Source: Chara braunii (lineage: Eukaryota > Streptophyta > Charophyceae > Charales > Characeae). Taken from it: DNA of 27,230 nucleotides. The translations under genes were made by a program, and so were the position numbers. A model generated the notes under the pieces. The model was not told where the DNA came from, did not search any database, and worked only from the letters and a program-made list of their open reading frames with translations. The DNA is taken from assembly GCA_003427395.1 (NCBI GenBank), contig BFEA01000145.1:2424334-2451563 (forward strand), written 5' to 3'. Positions 1-10,289 of this stretch are shown in pieces. The number at the start of each line of letters is the position of its first letter. The stretch's first letter is position 1.

Positions 1-95
<95 letters not shown>

Positions 96-180
96 GCGTG
101 AGTACACACACACACACATGCACACGCAAACGCACACGCACATGTATGCACACACACACACACATACACACACACACTCT
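1..180. repeat. AT, AG and CA microsatellites
   Basis: Three consecutive simple repeats are visible: (AT)n at 1-38, (AG)n at 39-91, and a CA-rich tract with interruptions at about 103-178. The window edge cuts the first tract. No gene is seen here. Confidence 0.98.
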
Positions 181-519
181 TGAATATACAGAGGTAAGTT
201 TTTTTTCTCTTTTTTTTCTTATTTTTGTCTATTTTCATTTTCATTACTTTTTTTATTTTCCTTGTTAAAACCGGGATGTGGGGGGTGACCGCGGCCCTTC
301 TTGACACCCCCCAAGCCCCAGGTGCCTACCCCTCCCACCCACCACACCGTTTGTGGGCCAACCTCAAACAAGTTCACCTCGTTGAGCCGCGTTCATTGAA
401 TGTGCGTTCAACGGGTTCAGATTCTGAACATGGAACGCGTGTTGAATGAACGAGCGACTACACAACAGGAAGGAATATACAAAAATTACATCCTCCGAAT
501 TATCAAAGTAGTCAAGATA
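181..519. other. non-coding stretch with an imperfect hairpin
   Basis: I recognise no gene here. A T-rich run at 199-260 is followed by mixed sequence. An imperfect inverted repeat has 19-base arms at 391-409 and 433-451 (about 15 of 19 paired). Its loop contains a second, perfect 6-bp hairpin around 415-429. The short open frame from 225 has no family features. Confidence 0.6.
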
Positions 520-1240
520 TCTAGTAGACAATAAAAACATAATGTAACTTTAGTCCTTAATGCCTTAAAAAAAACATACGACCATGTGGATTGACTATTC
601 TTAGACAAGTGTATGGACACATTTAATTTTGGACCCGACTTTAGAAAATGGATGGAGATTTTACACTCTAACACCACGACGGGTGTCATGATTAATGGTA
701 ATCTAGCCCCCCTCATCACACTCGAGCGATCCGTAAGACAAGGAGACCCAATAGCGCCCGTCTTTTTGTTATAGTAATGGAAGCACTTGCGACCAATTAC
801 CGTCAGAACAGGGATATTAAACGGATTGAGATAGTTTTCATACCCGAGGAGGTCATTCTAGTGTGTTCCTTGTTTGTTGATTACCTATCATTGATGGTGG
901 AGGCCTCTGAAGAAAGTATGAAGGCAATTAAAAGTATGATGGAAAACTTTTGTAACATCTTAGACACGAGAATAAACTGGGGGACTAAAACAGAAGGGTG
1001 GTGGATTCACCATCAAGGACTGAGAGCTCTTGAACAACCTCAAGTAAACTGGTTACCTTCCACAACTCCTATTAGGGTTCTAGGGATCTCCTTGTCAACA
1101 GAAAGCAAACCAAGAATAAATTATGAATGAATTTTCACACCAGCACTAGCTAAGATGGAACTATGGAAAAGACAAAACGAACTTTATGATAGTTCGATCT
1201 TTGGTCATAACAATGTAATATCCGCATCACTGTGGTAAAA
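520..1240 (+). pseudogene. LINE ORF2 relic, reverse transcriptase part
   Basis: Decayed reverse transcriptase of a non-LTR retrotransposon (L1/Tx1-like), which would copy element RNA at a nicked target. In frame from about 526 I read the KxxYDHVD-type motif A region (codon for Y at 577), then the NFGP...KWM...LH block, then SVRQGDP (motif B, near 730-755). The frame then shifts near 766-776. It continues from 777 with EALATNYRQN and a degenerate FADD box, FVDY, at 873-884. INWGTKTE and VLGISLS follow, then WKRQNELYD and NVISASLW before a stop near 1235. The second catalytic Asp of the FADD box is replaced by Tyr, and several stops and a frameshift make it non-functional. The endonuclease end is not visible upstream. 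The rest of ORF2 continues at 2797. Confidence 0.88.
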
Positions 1241-1537
1241 ATCATCCATATGGTCATTAGAAAAATCAGCTTTTAGACCACCAGTTCACATGAAGTCGAA
1301 TTGACGAACCAAAAGTTACACGAAGTTGTAGTGACAGGCTGAAAAGGAAAATCTCGGGGTACTGGTACCAGCCTACCATGAAACTCAAGTGTTGTACCTC
1401 GTGTCAACAGATAGCACCGAAAAGACAAGTGGAAAAAAAAAAAATAAAAAAAAATCCAAATTAATTATGAATCATAAAATAATCAGAAAAAAGATGTGGA
1501 GGAAGCCCTAGGGCATACTCACAATCAGGGTCACCAA

Positions 1538-1581
1538 CCCGTACGTACGGAGGTCCCCGGGCCGACCTCCGTACGTACGGG
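1538..1581. repeat. perfect 18-bp inverted repeat
   Basis: Arms 1538-1555 and 1564-1581 are exact reverse complements, separated by the 8-base spacer CCCGGGCC. The arms contain the self-complementary GTACGTAC. The hairpin would be very GC-rich and stable. Confidence 0.97.
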
Positions 1582-1674
1582 CATTCGGGGTCTCGTTCGG
1601 GGTCCGAACCCGAAGGCGTTCGACCCCCGCCAAAGTTATTTTTGGGCCTGAAAATAAGTTTTGTTTCTGAATGT

Positions 1675-1948
1675 TTTTTTGGGAGTTCTCTATAATGTGA
1701 GATGCATGCCTAAAAATTTTGAAGTTATTTTGTTGAGCCAAACAAAAATAAAAAATTGCCAAAGATGGCGGTTTTAAAACGTGTTCGCCAACTCACTGAT
1801 TTTTTGAAACTTTTTTAATGAGTTTTTTATTAGGTGAAGTACACATCTGTAAATTTTCAGGGCATTTGTCTATGCCACCAAAAAAATTAAAATCACCAAA
1901 GATGGCAGTGTCGAAAACGTGCTCGCTCACTCACTAATTTAAATTCTC
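1675..1948 (+). repeat. tandem duplication, period 137 bp
   Basis: Two diverged copies sit side by side, aligned on AAAGATGGC at 1761 and 1898 and on the following CGTGTTCGCCAACTCACT versus CGTGCTCGCTCACTCACT. Function unknown. Confidence 0.8.
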
Positions 1949-2063
1949 TTTTTATTTTTTTTTCTTATTAGTTTTGTATTTTATTTTTATTTCAAATTTG
2001 GTAAGGAATTTGGATGTAATGCTCAGGCAAATGTTGTTTATTTTATTTTTCTTCATAATATTG

Positions 2064-2091
2064 TTTTTTTTTTTTTTTTTTTTTTTTTTTT
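2064..2091. repeat. poly-T tract
   Basis: A run of about 28 T. It could be the A-tail of a minus-strand retroelement, but no body is recognisable. Confidence 0.95.
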
Positions 2092-2154
2092 CTGCGTTCA
2101 GCTTCAACGACTGAATGCATCCCCAAGGGATTCCATACATTCGGGCGCTCGGGT

Positions 2155-2560
2155 TCGGCCTGTTCCGAACGCCGGTTACCCTGCTCACAATAGTACTATC
2201 TAGAATGTATCTGACCACTATCACGGCAAAATCGTGTTTTTTTTTCTTTTTTTTCCCTTTTTCTTTTTTGTACTGCCCTGCCAGTGAGACAGGGCGTAGT
2301 CCACCTTCTCAGGAAAGATCCTCACTGAGGGCATACTCACACTAGTACTTTTCAGACTATTCCTCTACTTACATTCTTGGGAATACCCTCACTCAGGGCA
2401 TACCCACAGTACTACTTTCCAGAATGCATCGGATGAATATTACGTCCACATCCGTTTTTGTTTTCCTTTCTTTTTTGGAGTTTTGTTTCTTTCTAAGATT
2501 AGTGCCCTACCAGCAAGGGAGGACGTCTGAGAAAGTGTGGTCAAGCCTAGTTTTTCGTTT
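2155..2560 (+). repeat. diverged repeats with GGGCATACYCAC blocks
   Basis: Copies of a block (GGGCATACTCACA-like, then AGTACTA and AGAATGYATC, then a T-rich stretch and GCCCTRCCAGYRAG) appear at about 2180-2310 and 2396-2530. Related GGGCATACTCAC pieces are at 1512 and 2330. No coding frame is credible. Confidence 0.6.
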
Positions 2561-2796
2561 GTTTTCTTTTTTTTTCCCGATTTCACTTTCAGTCGATTTG
2601 TTTTGGGTACATCGACCTTTTCTCTCCAAACCTGCGTCGTGTCGGATCACTGTTCATCTTGCCACGGTCGCAGTGTACTGCATTTTGGTGAATAGTAGAT
2701 GTTTGTAAACTGGTGGTTCAAAGCCCTTCAGAGATAAGTGATGACTCACCTCTAGAGAGGGAATCATGAATGCAAAAATGTAATCAGCAGGTAGCA

Positions 2797-4402
2797 TGGT
2801 CAATGGTAATTCAACCCAAATCCAAAGAGGGATTAGGCATCATGGATCCAAATATACAGGCATTGGCTCTTTCAATCCAATGGATCAAAATATCATTTTT
2901 AAACCCAAAGACACCGTGAAAAATGTTTGCGTGTAAACAAATAACAAGAATGACACCTGAAGTCCCGAAAGGTAGGGACCCTATGATCTGGCTAGAAAGT
3001 CGTTGATGGTTCATTCCAAGAGGGGGGTCCATCTAGCAAGGATGACCACTCTGATAGGTATGCGGCGAAAACAGATAAAAAAAAGACCCTTTTTGGTCAA
3101 ATCTCATAAAGTCCTGATACAAACTACCACTCCCAGACAAGTGTCGTCCTACCAGATGGGAAGAGGCCTGTCAACAGATGGATTAAATATTATCAAGGGA
3201 GATGACTACATTGCATAGATTCTCCTTGGACAGGGTAGGTGAAAAGAGGAACCCTCAGAATATGTGATATCTTGTGTGGGGAGAATAATGAGTGGTGTGT
3301 CCTGTCTCAACTGCAGACTAGGTTGAAATACCGGAGACATCCTAAGAGGGCTTTAGACTCTTTAATGAATCTCATTCCATTGGATTGGGAAAGGATTAAA
3401 AAAAAATAATAAAAAAAATCAAAGAGGGTGACTGGGTTGTACTCCAAGGCGAAGTAGAAAAGGTAGGTGATGTGATGACGGTAAGAGAAGAAGGGGAGAC
3501 CCTCCTTTATCCGTTTTGCTTGGGTTAGGACAACCGGCTCGAGGCTCAACAATCACAAGAAACAAAATGGGTTTAGAGGGACCAGGTTTTCATAATAAGG
3601 ATCTTGCATGACAAAGACCAATGGCTGGCTTTCGGACCTTCCGCCTCAATATATAAGTTAGGTATGGACCACAAAGTATGTTAATAAATGAAAATTATCG
3701 TGTTCCCTCCATATCCTATCAGTGAAATTCGCGTACTGGATGCTGAGACAATCTATGAACCTGAAGGATAAAGTGAACGCTCGCTGAATGAAACATCTAA
3801 ACTTAAGTAAAGAGACTTTGGAAGCGATCAAATAGTTCAAGTCCAACAAAGTCAAGCCATCTAAGGTGGCGTCCCTACAATGACAGATTGATCACCGCTG
3901 CCTGCCACTAAATGATTGACTAATTGATAGGACCTCCCTGGAATAGAGGGGCCTGGCTTTACCGTGGTGTGGATTGTGTCTGTCTATATTTCCCTTGAGG
4001 AAAATTATGGAGACCATTGATCACATCTTCCTTCATTGTCCTAGGGTGAAATGGTTGTGGAGATTGGTGGGATAAAATATGGAACCATATCATCATCTCC
4101 CTGCCATGGTCGTGGGATTGGAAAGCGTTCTTATGTCAAATGTGAACCCCACCGCAAACGGACATTAATTTCTTTCAAAATTTTTATATAATAGGAAGGA
4201 GAGTCATCCTATGAACCTTTGGTGTCGAAGGTGTACGTATAAAATGGAAGGAGCCATATTTCAAACCCCTGATCTAACAAATTTAATCAAGCACCATATT
4301 CAAATTAATATCACATCACAATGGGAAAGGGTAAAAAAGAAAATGATTAAAATTAAATATTTATTTATAGAATCAGAAATCCTTCACCATATTCAATAAT
4401 TC
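2797..4402 (+). pseudogene. LINE ORF2 relic, C-terminal part with CCHC finger
   Basis: This continues the LINE ORF2 relic of 520-1240. From 2797 I read KSKEGLGIMDP and ALALSIQWI, the GGLG-type block that follows the reverse transcriptase in L1-like proteins. The middle (3000-3700) is badly frameshifted. From about 3870 to 4075 the frame gives HRCLPLND, then a finger: C-G-L-C (first Cys codon 3968), METIDHIFLHCP and WLWRLVG, i.e. the CCHC zf-RVT-type region. The same frame reopens at 4211-4399 with NLWCRRCTYKMEG and SQWERVKKKM, the usual C-terminal tail. Many stops interrupt it, so it is not translated as one protein. Same strand and order as the upstream part, hence probably the same element. 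Confidence 0.85.
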
Positions 4403-5080
4403 AACGGCGACTGGCTTGGGGGGGCCCAAGGGGGGGAACTAGGAGGAATCAAGTAGAAAGGGTTTAAGGTGTATAGTAAGGGGAGTCAAGTTGGGATCCC
4501 AGATATTGTGAGAGACTACCGCTTGGCGTTTCATGATTGAAAATTTATGGACGCATCCTTTCCTCTTCACCCACTGTCGGGTTTTCTGAACCTTTTCCCT
4601 GCATCATCCTTAAGTCTGGTCCCTTTGAGTTGGTATGGTATGGAGTGAGCAGTTTCTCTCAAACTTAGGATGTAATTCAAGCTAATTCATGCCACACAAC
4701 TGTAAATAGTATAAGATCATAATTGTTTTATCTGGTGCCCTCCAATTGAGGGTGAAGAGGTACAAGTGGCAATAGAAGTCCCCAAAGCTTAGTGATTAGT
4801 GGTCATCATCATCATTATCATTTTCAATATCATCATCATCATCAACATCACCAACCTATAGCATCAAAGCGTCAATAGCAGTAAATGGGCCCGGTTCGCA
4901 ACATGTGTTGTACTATCATCCTTTCGTTGTAATTCAAGGGACACTATACCCGTTTTCCAACAGGTTCAGCTCCCCACCAATAGATTGGAGCCCCCGACAA
5001 GTCAGGTAGGAGTGTATGCTCTTATCATCACTCCTATCGGATCTCAAGGTAATTTTTTCAAGCAAAAAAAAAAAAAAAAC
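4403..5080 (+). other. probable LINE 3' region ending near poly-A
   Basis: Non-coding. It follows the LINE ORF2 stop and holds a CAT-rich simple stretch at 4803-4850, a copy of the dispersed GGGAC...CTCCCCACC motif at 4938-4990, and a poly-A tract at 5064-5079. The poly-A may end the LINE or a younger SINE carrying the dispersed motif. Confidence 0.5.
4938..4990 (+). repeat. dispersed 53-bp motif, copy 1
   Basis: Shared with 7092-7143 (minus strand), 7207-7249 and 20106-20158. The core reads GGGACRCYRNACCCGTTTTCC, then a CAGG block and GCTCCCCACCAATAG. The four copies share no flanking sequence I can see. Confidence 0.8.
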
Positions 5081-5380
5081 TCATATTCGTTCATGGTAAA
5101 GAGATATAAGTCAAGCAGAAAAGTATACACATAAATGCACACACGTCTCCGAGATGATACTCAACGAGTCAAAGAAAACAACCAAGAGTCCATTCGATTC
5201 AAACCATCACACCCAAAATTCTCCAAACGTACCACATGACTACGCATTGGTTACTAACGTTACCATCGTAATGGCAATAGACGAGCGCCAGCTCAAGAGG
5301 TCGAACTCAGTAACACGTTGACGTAATACAGTCGCGGGTGGAACCCCTTCCTTTTTTTTCTTATTTTTTTAAATAAAAAG
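5081..5380. other. no gene recognised
   Basis: Unremarkable mixed sequence with no credible open frame. A T-rich/A-rich run at 5350-5377 is probably the tail of the minus-strand repeat that follows. Confidence 0.5.
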
Positions 5381-5475
5381 TCCAGGTTGCTATAGAGGCT
5401 AGATTATAGACATGTGAGAGTCGCCTTCGGCACTCGGCCATGTGGTGGAGGCCCCTTCCTAAGCCTATCATAGCA
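5381..5475 (-). repeat. SINE-like 3' end, inverted copy
   Basis: Read on the minus strand, this 95-bp stretch matches 6348-6433 on the plus strand at roughly 80-85% by eye, ending CCTCTAYARCAACCTGGRC. A T/A-rich tail follows in the minus direction (5350-5380). The same 3' motif ends the copy at 25177, so this is a dispersed family rather than only a local palindrome. Confidence 0.75.
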
Positions 5476-6149
5476 AGTGACTAGAGTGTGGACTAAAAAA
5501 ACTTGGTATATGGACATGTTGAAAAACGCACAATCGGTACCTGGCAAGACCAAGGTAACTGGTCATAAAATCGAAGGTCGGGGGATCAAGGCCTAACAGT
5601 TATAAAACCATATCAAATACACGAAGCAGCAAAAGAACTACGATCATAAATTGGCAGCCTAACGTTTGAAAGGCCAACTGTTGGAAGACAACACGCATTG
5701 GATCCACGAAAGTTGAAATAGTTGACAACTGGTCTGAGTCAGGCCGCGTAATGTTCTCGTAGTAACCTTGCATCTCCTAATATAAACCTTTTTTGTTTTA
5801 TGGATGGTTTGTGATGATTTGTGGTTGGAATGAGAAAGATAATCGAGGATCTTTGAAAAACACACAGCACATACAAACAAAATGATGGGAGGATAGACAA
5901 TGAATCAAGGGCGTACGACAAGAGTGGAGTAACCCTCCAACGCAAGTTGACTCACTAAATTATTGGTAAGATCCAGCCAAAGGTCACGAGTAGGCACATG
6001 GCGCCATAGACATGAAGCACAGTGGCAAACTAGACCCGACATATGTTTCGGCCAGCTCGCCACGACCGACCATCTTCAGGGGTAGTGCACAATAAAGATG
6101 AGTAATGTAACGTTTGTACCTAACGCCTGAAGTACCTGGGCACCAAAGC
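5476..6149. other. spacer between inverted repeats
   Basis: No gene recognised. Short open frames on the minus strand at 5659-5945 carry no motifs. Together with the flanking inverted copies this could be the middle of a non-autonomous foldback element of about 1.05 kb. Confidence 0.4.
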
Positions 6150-6447
6150 TCACTCGAATATGCTTCGACCGGGGCTGAGTGGGCTGTGTGGGGCTCAACT
6201 TAGCCCTGATACCTATAACCACTGTTCGGTCAGGTCACCCCCAGACTGGAGGGTGATGATCCTGAGTGGTAAACAGACGTAGGATAGTGGGAGAAGGAAT
6301 GCGCCACGAAAAACTACGAAAGAGGTAGATTGGGAGGGAGTCCCATAGGATTAGGGGGGCTCTACCAGATGGCCGAGTGTCAAAGGTGACTCTCATATGT
6401 CTATAGTCCAGCCTCTACAACAACCTGGGCTTTTTCACTATAAAAAA
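6150..6447 (+). mobile_element. SINE-like element, plus copy
   Basis: The body reads GGGGCTGAGTGGG, AGCCCTGATRCCTAT, CACTGTTCGGTC, GTAGGATAGTGGGA, then GAGTCYCATA and the terminal CCTCTACAACAACCTGGGC, followed by A/T-rich tail to about 6470. The same ordered blocks recur at 24935-25177 and in part at 23930-24045. The tRNA-like head is not clear in this copy. Confidence 0.65.
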
Positions 6448-6479
6448 TAAAAATAAAAATAAAAAAGAGATGAAACCAT

Positions 6480-6900
6480 CACACATAAGCAAGATTCGTT
6501 GCCACATAGTAAGCATAGTCAACACGCTACAATCATCGTGCAAGCGCCAACACCGCCTATTTCAATTTGACAAATGAAAGTCATGAGTTATGACACATAA
6601 TTAGGATTGATTGCCATCTAAGAATACTGCCACATAAGCAGGGTTTATTGCCACGTATGCTTGACCCTTTTCTGAGCTTGTAATAAAATTCTTCACTTTT
6701 TAAGGGGGAAAAACACAGGGTTGTTTGCAAAGTAAGTAGGACCGACACACCATTTGTACCCACGATTGATTGCCACGTAAACATAGTTGATACCACTTGA
6801 TAGTACTTGATACGCTACAATCATCTTGCGAACACAAGTGCCGTGTAATTTCGATTCGGCAAACGAAGGTCGAGTTTGATTGTGATATGATATAGTATGG
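6480..6900 (+). repeat. tandem duplication, period about 288 bp
   Basis: ACGCTACAATCATC occurs at 6524 and 6812, with similar flanks (TTTCRATTYGRCAAAYGAARGTC). GATTGATTGCCAC-type blocks are repeated within. No coding frame is credible. Confidence 0.65.
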
Positions 6901-6938
6901 TGTCGGTAGGGATCTGTGCAGGATCTCTCATTGTCCAA

Positions 6939-6941
<3 letters not shown>

Positions 6942-7011
<70 letters not shown>
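6942..7011. repeat. (ATT)n microsatellite
   Basis: About 23 uninterrupted trinucleotide units. Confidence 0.99.
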
Positions 7012-7091
7012 CTATAGAATGCCTGCAGGGGCTTACTACGGTGGGGAGGGGTGATAGGAGCAGGCACCCTTAGTAAGTCCCTTGCCGACCA

Positions 7092-7249
7092 CTCCAACTA
7101 TTGGTGGGGGGCTTTACTTGCCGGAAATCGGGTGCAGTGTCCCATTTGAACATAATGTGGAAAACCATTGGTTCAATTCTACCATCTTTTCTGCGCATTT
7201 TGTACTGGGACGCCGCACCCGTTTTCCAGCAGGTGCCGCTCCCCACCCA
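7092..7249. repeat. inverted pair of the dispersed 53-bp motif
   Basis: 7092-7143 carries the motif on the minus strand and 7207-7249 carries it on the plus strand, with extra outer similarity. Together they form an imperfect foldback of about 160 bp. Both arms contain the CACC...CCCAC ends of the motif. Confidence 0.8.
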
Positions 7250-7253
7250 TGAA

Positions 7254-7505
7254 ACAAAGCAACCAATGACCTTACTACCTTCTTCGCCCGAACATAACGC
7301 ATATGCGTTGTAAACTAATACAATGCATAGGGCGTGCTCTATTCGAATACAAGCCATAGGCATTCTATTCGAATAACCCTAAATTCCGAATCGAATACAA
7401 AGCATATGCGTTCTGTTCGATTTTCTTTTTGAATTTGACGACTCGAATACAACACGTATGCGTTATGTTTGGCGGAAGAAGGTAGGGGAGATTGCTTGTA
7501 CCACC
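7254..7505. repeat. foldback element with CATATGCG palindromes
   Basis: The left arm (about 7278-7312) and right arm (about 7446-7484) are inverted copies: CCTTCTTCGCC and AACATAACGCATAYG with few mismatches. Weaker similarity extends outward to 7254 and 7505. The left arm includes a perfect 14-bp palindrome, AACGCATATGCGTT, at 7296-7309. Between the arms, TTCGAATA and TATGCGTT are repeated several times. Confidence 0.75.
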
Positions 7506-7633
7506 CCCCTTAGTATGTGGAGTCTGGTTTTCTCAACAAAAAAAGAAGGAAGGGCCGATGGGAGACAGTAGCCACTAATGAAATTTTTCAATGGCGGCTT
7601 GACCCCAAAAGTTGGGGCCGTTAACAAGCTGCA

Positions 7634-7690
7634 TACCTGAAAAATAGTTGGGTACCTGAAAAATAGATAGGAACCTGAAAAATAGTCGGG
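7634..7690 (+). repeat. 19-bp minisatellite, three units
   Basis: Units at 7634-7652, 7653-7671 and 7672-7690 share WACCTGAAAAATAG followed by a variable YNGG end. It directly abuts the left end of the Penelope-like element. One and a half units lie beyond its right end (13535-13561). Confidence 0.95.
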
Positions 7691-7693
7691 AGA

Positions 7694-8269
7694 CACTGTT
7701 TCTCTTCAGTTTGAAAGCGGAACTCAGACGAAGGAACTTTCTCGATTTTTTTTTCGACAAAGCTCAGGTACATTTTAATATTGAGGTAGGTGGGGTATGG
7801 GCCTTGTGGGTTGAATGTTTTACTAGGTGGACCTTTTAGTGAGATTTCCAGGTTCTGTGTTTTCTTCCCTAATCTGGTTCCACACTAGTTACCACGACTT
7901 TAGGACATGACCGTAGTCCTTCCATAGTTCGTTTTCTAACGTATAAGTAGATTTACTCTCTATACTCGCATCACTTCCAGCGCGCCCCTGAGGAGTGCCG
8001 GTACACTGGTGAGCCGGTTATCGGGACTAATCGCCAGTTGCTCTTCATTCCATGGCGGTACTCCCACAATTTTTCGTTGTGCTTCGGCGATAAAATTTTT
8101 GAGCCAATTCGCTCGGGGTTTTCTATGCTACCTTTGATTCTTCTTCTTCTCTTCATCTTCCTTTTTCTCTTCCTTTCGTCTATTTCACTTACTCCTCTTC
8201 CTTGCGTTTATTTCGCTTACCATGAGTATTATAACCCATGGTGTGTCATTGCATGGAGTTATCTCTACT
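7694..8269 (+). repeat. left terminal repeat of the PLE
   Basis: Matches 12930-13529 in the same orientation almost end to end, starting at CAYTGTTTCTCTTCAG and ending at ATCTCTACT. It carries a TTC/CTT-rich stretch near 8136-8200. Its ribozyme counterpart (7981-8033) keeps CTGAGGA at 7988-7994 and the following stem. It lacks the 8 bases containing GAAA, so this copy is presumably inactive. Confidence 0.93.
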
Positions 8270-8435
8270 GCGACATACACATAGACGATCGGTGGGGCGC
8301 ATCACCCCGTTCGAGTGACTATGCTCTAACTCTGTCAAATCACTTATAGTCTTTCATGGTTATTCTATCCTTTTTTCTCTTCTATTTATTCCCGCATGGT
8401 GGTGTTACTTCTTTGTGTACAACAGGACGTGATAG

Positions 8436-10082
8436 TCCTCAAGGATATGTTGGCAAGGGGTTTGTGATTTTTGTCAGTTGTCGGGGCAATTCATCAGAGA
8501 GCGTCCCTTCCAGAATGTACCATATGGAGCAAATATGGCGGCCAGGATTCGGAACGACGGTTCCTCATCATCTTCCTCCTCGAATGGTGGGGGGAGTGGG
8601 ATTCTGTCGGCGCTTGCACAAGGTACCAATACAACGAGTACTTCAAACGCGATTGCTTCTTATAAAGTTCCTTCGAACAGAAGCAATCGCAACAACGAGA
8701 GGAATTACAACGACGGTTACAATGAAGGTAATCATAATAGCAGATACAACGATGGTTATAACAAAAGATCTTCAAGAAACTGGTCAGGAGGTCAAAGGGA
8801 TCGGGAGAATGATGAGAGAGTTGATAAGGTCTATGACTTGTTAGCAGAACAAGTCGATGAACGCGAACAGAGAAAAAAGGAAGCAACAAGACTTGTGTCT
8901 CTTAAAAAAGAGAATAAGAGACTTCAAGTGGAAGAAGAGATACGTGCGGAGGAGAAGAATGAGAGGGAATTCAAGAGGCAAGACTAGGGCAGATAGTCCG
9001 CACTAAAGTTAAAACCGTTTGTAAATCAGCCTTGGGTAGAAGGTTAACTTACCTGGAGAAGAAGAGTCGGAGATCAGCAAGCTACGAAGAAAGTTGAAAG
9101 ATCTGAAGTCCAGTTGTGCCAACAACTCTAAGTTATCATATCTGGAAGCGCTTCGTAAGGAGAAGAAAGCCCTTCATACGGCACAAGACATGGCCAGCGA
9201 AGAAGAAAAGCTTCGGAAGGAGATTGAGGATTTGAAGTGAAGGAGTGGTCAACAAACTATGGGTTCCCAACAAGAGAAGGATGAGCTACTAGCGCTAAAC
9301 ATGCAGAGCGCTGAGTTAAGTGGAATAAAAAATCCTCTGGATGATAAAAGCCCCAATTTGCCTCACTCAAGAAGGAGAACTCACACCTACGACATAATAT
9401 CAACAATCTGAAGGATGAGTTCGTGCAATTTCATAATGTTGGGAAGAGAAGCGCAACAAAAGTAGATGAGAAAAGTCTACCCGAGACTCCATTTCGAGGG
9501 AAGCAGAAAGCGGATGCAAACACCTCTGCGATGTACACTACTAAGGATATGGAGGGTTTGTCAAGGCGTATAAGGAGGCTCTGGCAGGGAAGGAGATGAC
9601 ATTACGGGGCAGAATGTCTCAAATAAAGGATGACAAGAGTGAGAGCTTCTAAAGTTCGCTATTCTATTCGTAAATCTATGGATGCCAAGAAGACAACTCC
9701 AAGGAATCTCAAGACGACTATGGAATCCATGGATATCGACTCTGATGATGAAAGAGAGGAGATGGGTAATGAGGTTGGCAAGGGTAAAGATGGTAATAAT
9801 TGCTTCGTCCTCGATGCAACTCACGAGTTGAGACAAACCAAACTGCAAAAGTTTTGTGATAAACGACTCAAGGAACTCCAAACGGGAAAAAAATGTGACT
9901 TGAAAAAATTATACAATGAGGAGGGTATATCGTACATCAAGTAGGATCAGGCAAAGGCTGACATCATGAAGATTCAAGCCCGATGAGACTTCGATGACTG
10001 GTTGAAGGCAAGATCATCACAACCAGATAATGAGCAAGACCAACACTATTCTACCTCAGTCGAAGAAACTAATGATGGTTAA
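8436..10082 (+). pseudogene. PLE ORF1, Gag-like with CCHC-like knuckle and coiled coils
   Basis: Frameshifted relic, first ORF of the element. The first frame is open from 8436 to 8987. It begins with a knuckle-like CDFC...GQFIRERP: Cys codons at 8463 and 8472, but the expected His (8487) is Gln and the last Cys (8502) is Arg, each one base away. A Ser/Gly run, then an Asn/Tyr/Arg-rich stretch with repeated YNDGYN, then a charged coiled coil from about 8800 follow. After the stop at 8987 coiled-coil sequence continues in other frames (about 9055-9240 and 9355-9600). From 9630 to 10082 the frame gives MDIDSDDE, LQKFCDKRLKEL and LKKLYNEEGISYI, which resembles a SAP-like helical motif (weak inference). 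Likely role: RNA-binding partner of ORF2. The start codon is not identifiable; a TTG-started reading at 8478 would cut through the knuckle. Confidence 0.75.
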
Positions 10083-10289
10083 GGGGACTCCTTTAGCGCA
10101 TCATACCTTTGGAATCTTGCTCTTTTCTGTCGGGATTATCGAGGCTCTTTACCTTCTGATAAGGTGACGTATATATTTTGACTTGTGGTAATCTCGCTAA
10201 TTATTTCTGGCCAGATCAGATGGGGAAACAAATTTCGTAGTCTGCTTTTGTCTTTGATAAAAAATAGGTATGATTTTTGTCTCTACCAT

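Larger units (their letters stand above)
1277..2717. mobile_element. possible TIR element splitting the LINE
   Basis: Inverted copies of a short motif bound this segment: ACCACCAGTT at 1277-1286 and AACTGGTGGT at 2708-2717. The similarity extends outward and inward to about 14 of 15 positions. The segment lies between two parts of one LINE ORF2 that would be roughly 200 bp apart in an intact element, so it looks inserted. It has no coding sequence. Inside are a perfect 18-bp palindrome, a 137-bp tandem duplication and diverged repeats. I see no clear target-site duplication. A chance short inverted repeat around unrelated insertions is the alternative. Confidence 0.4.

Noticed and set aside
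8038-8349. 103-residue frame with a hydrophobic stretch in the left terminal repeat
   Set aside because: The hydrophobic part is a translated TTC/CTT-rich tract and is not preserved in the right repeat.
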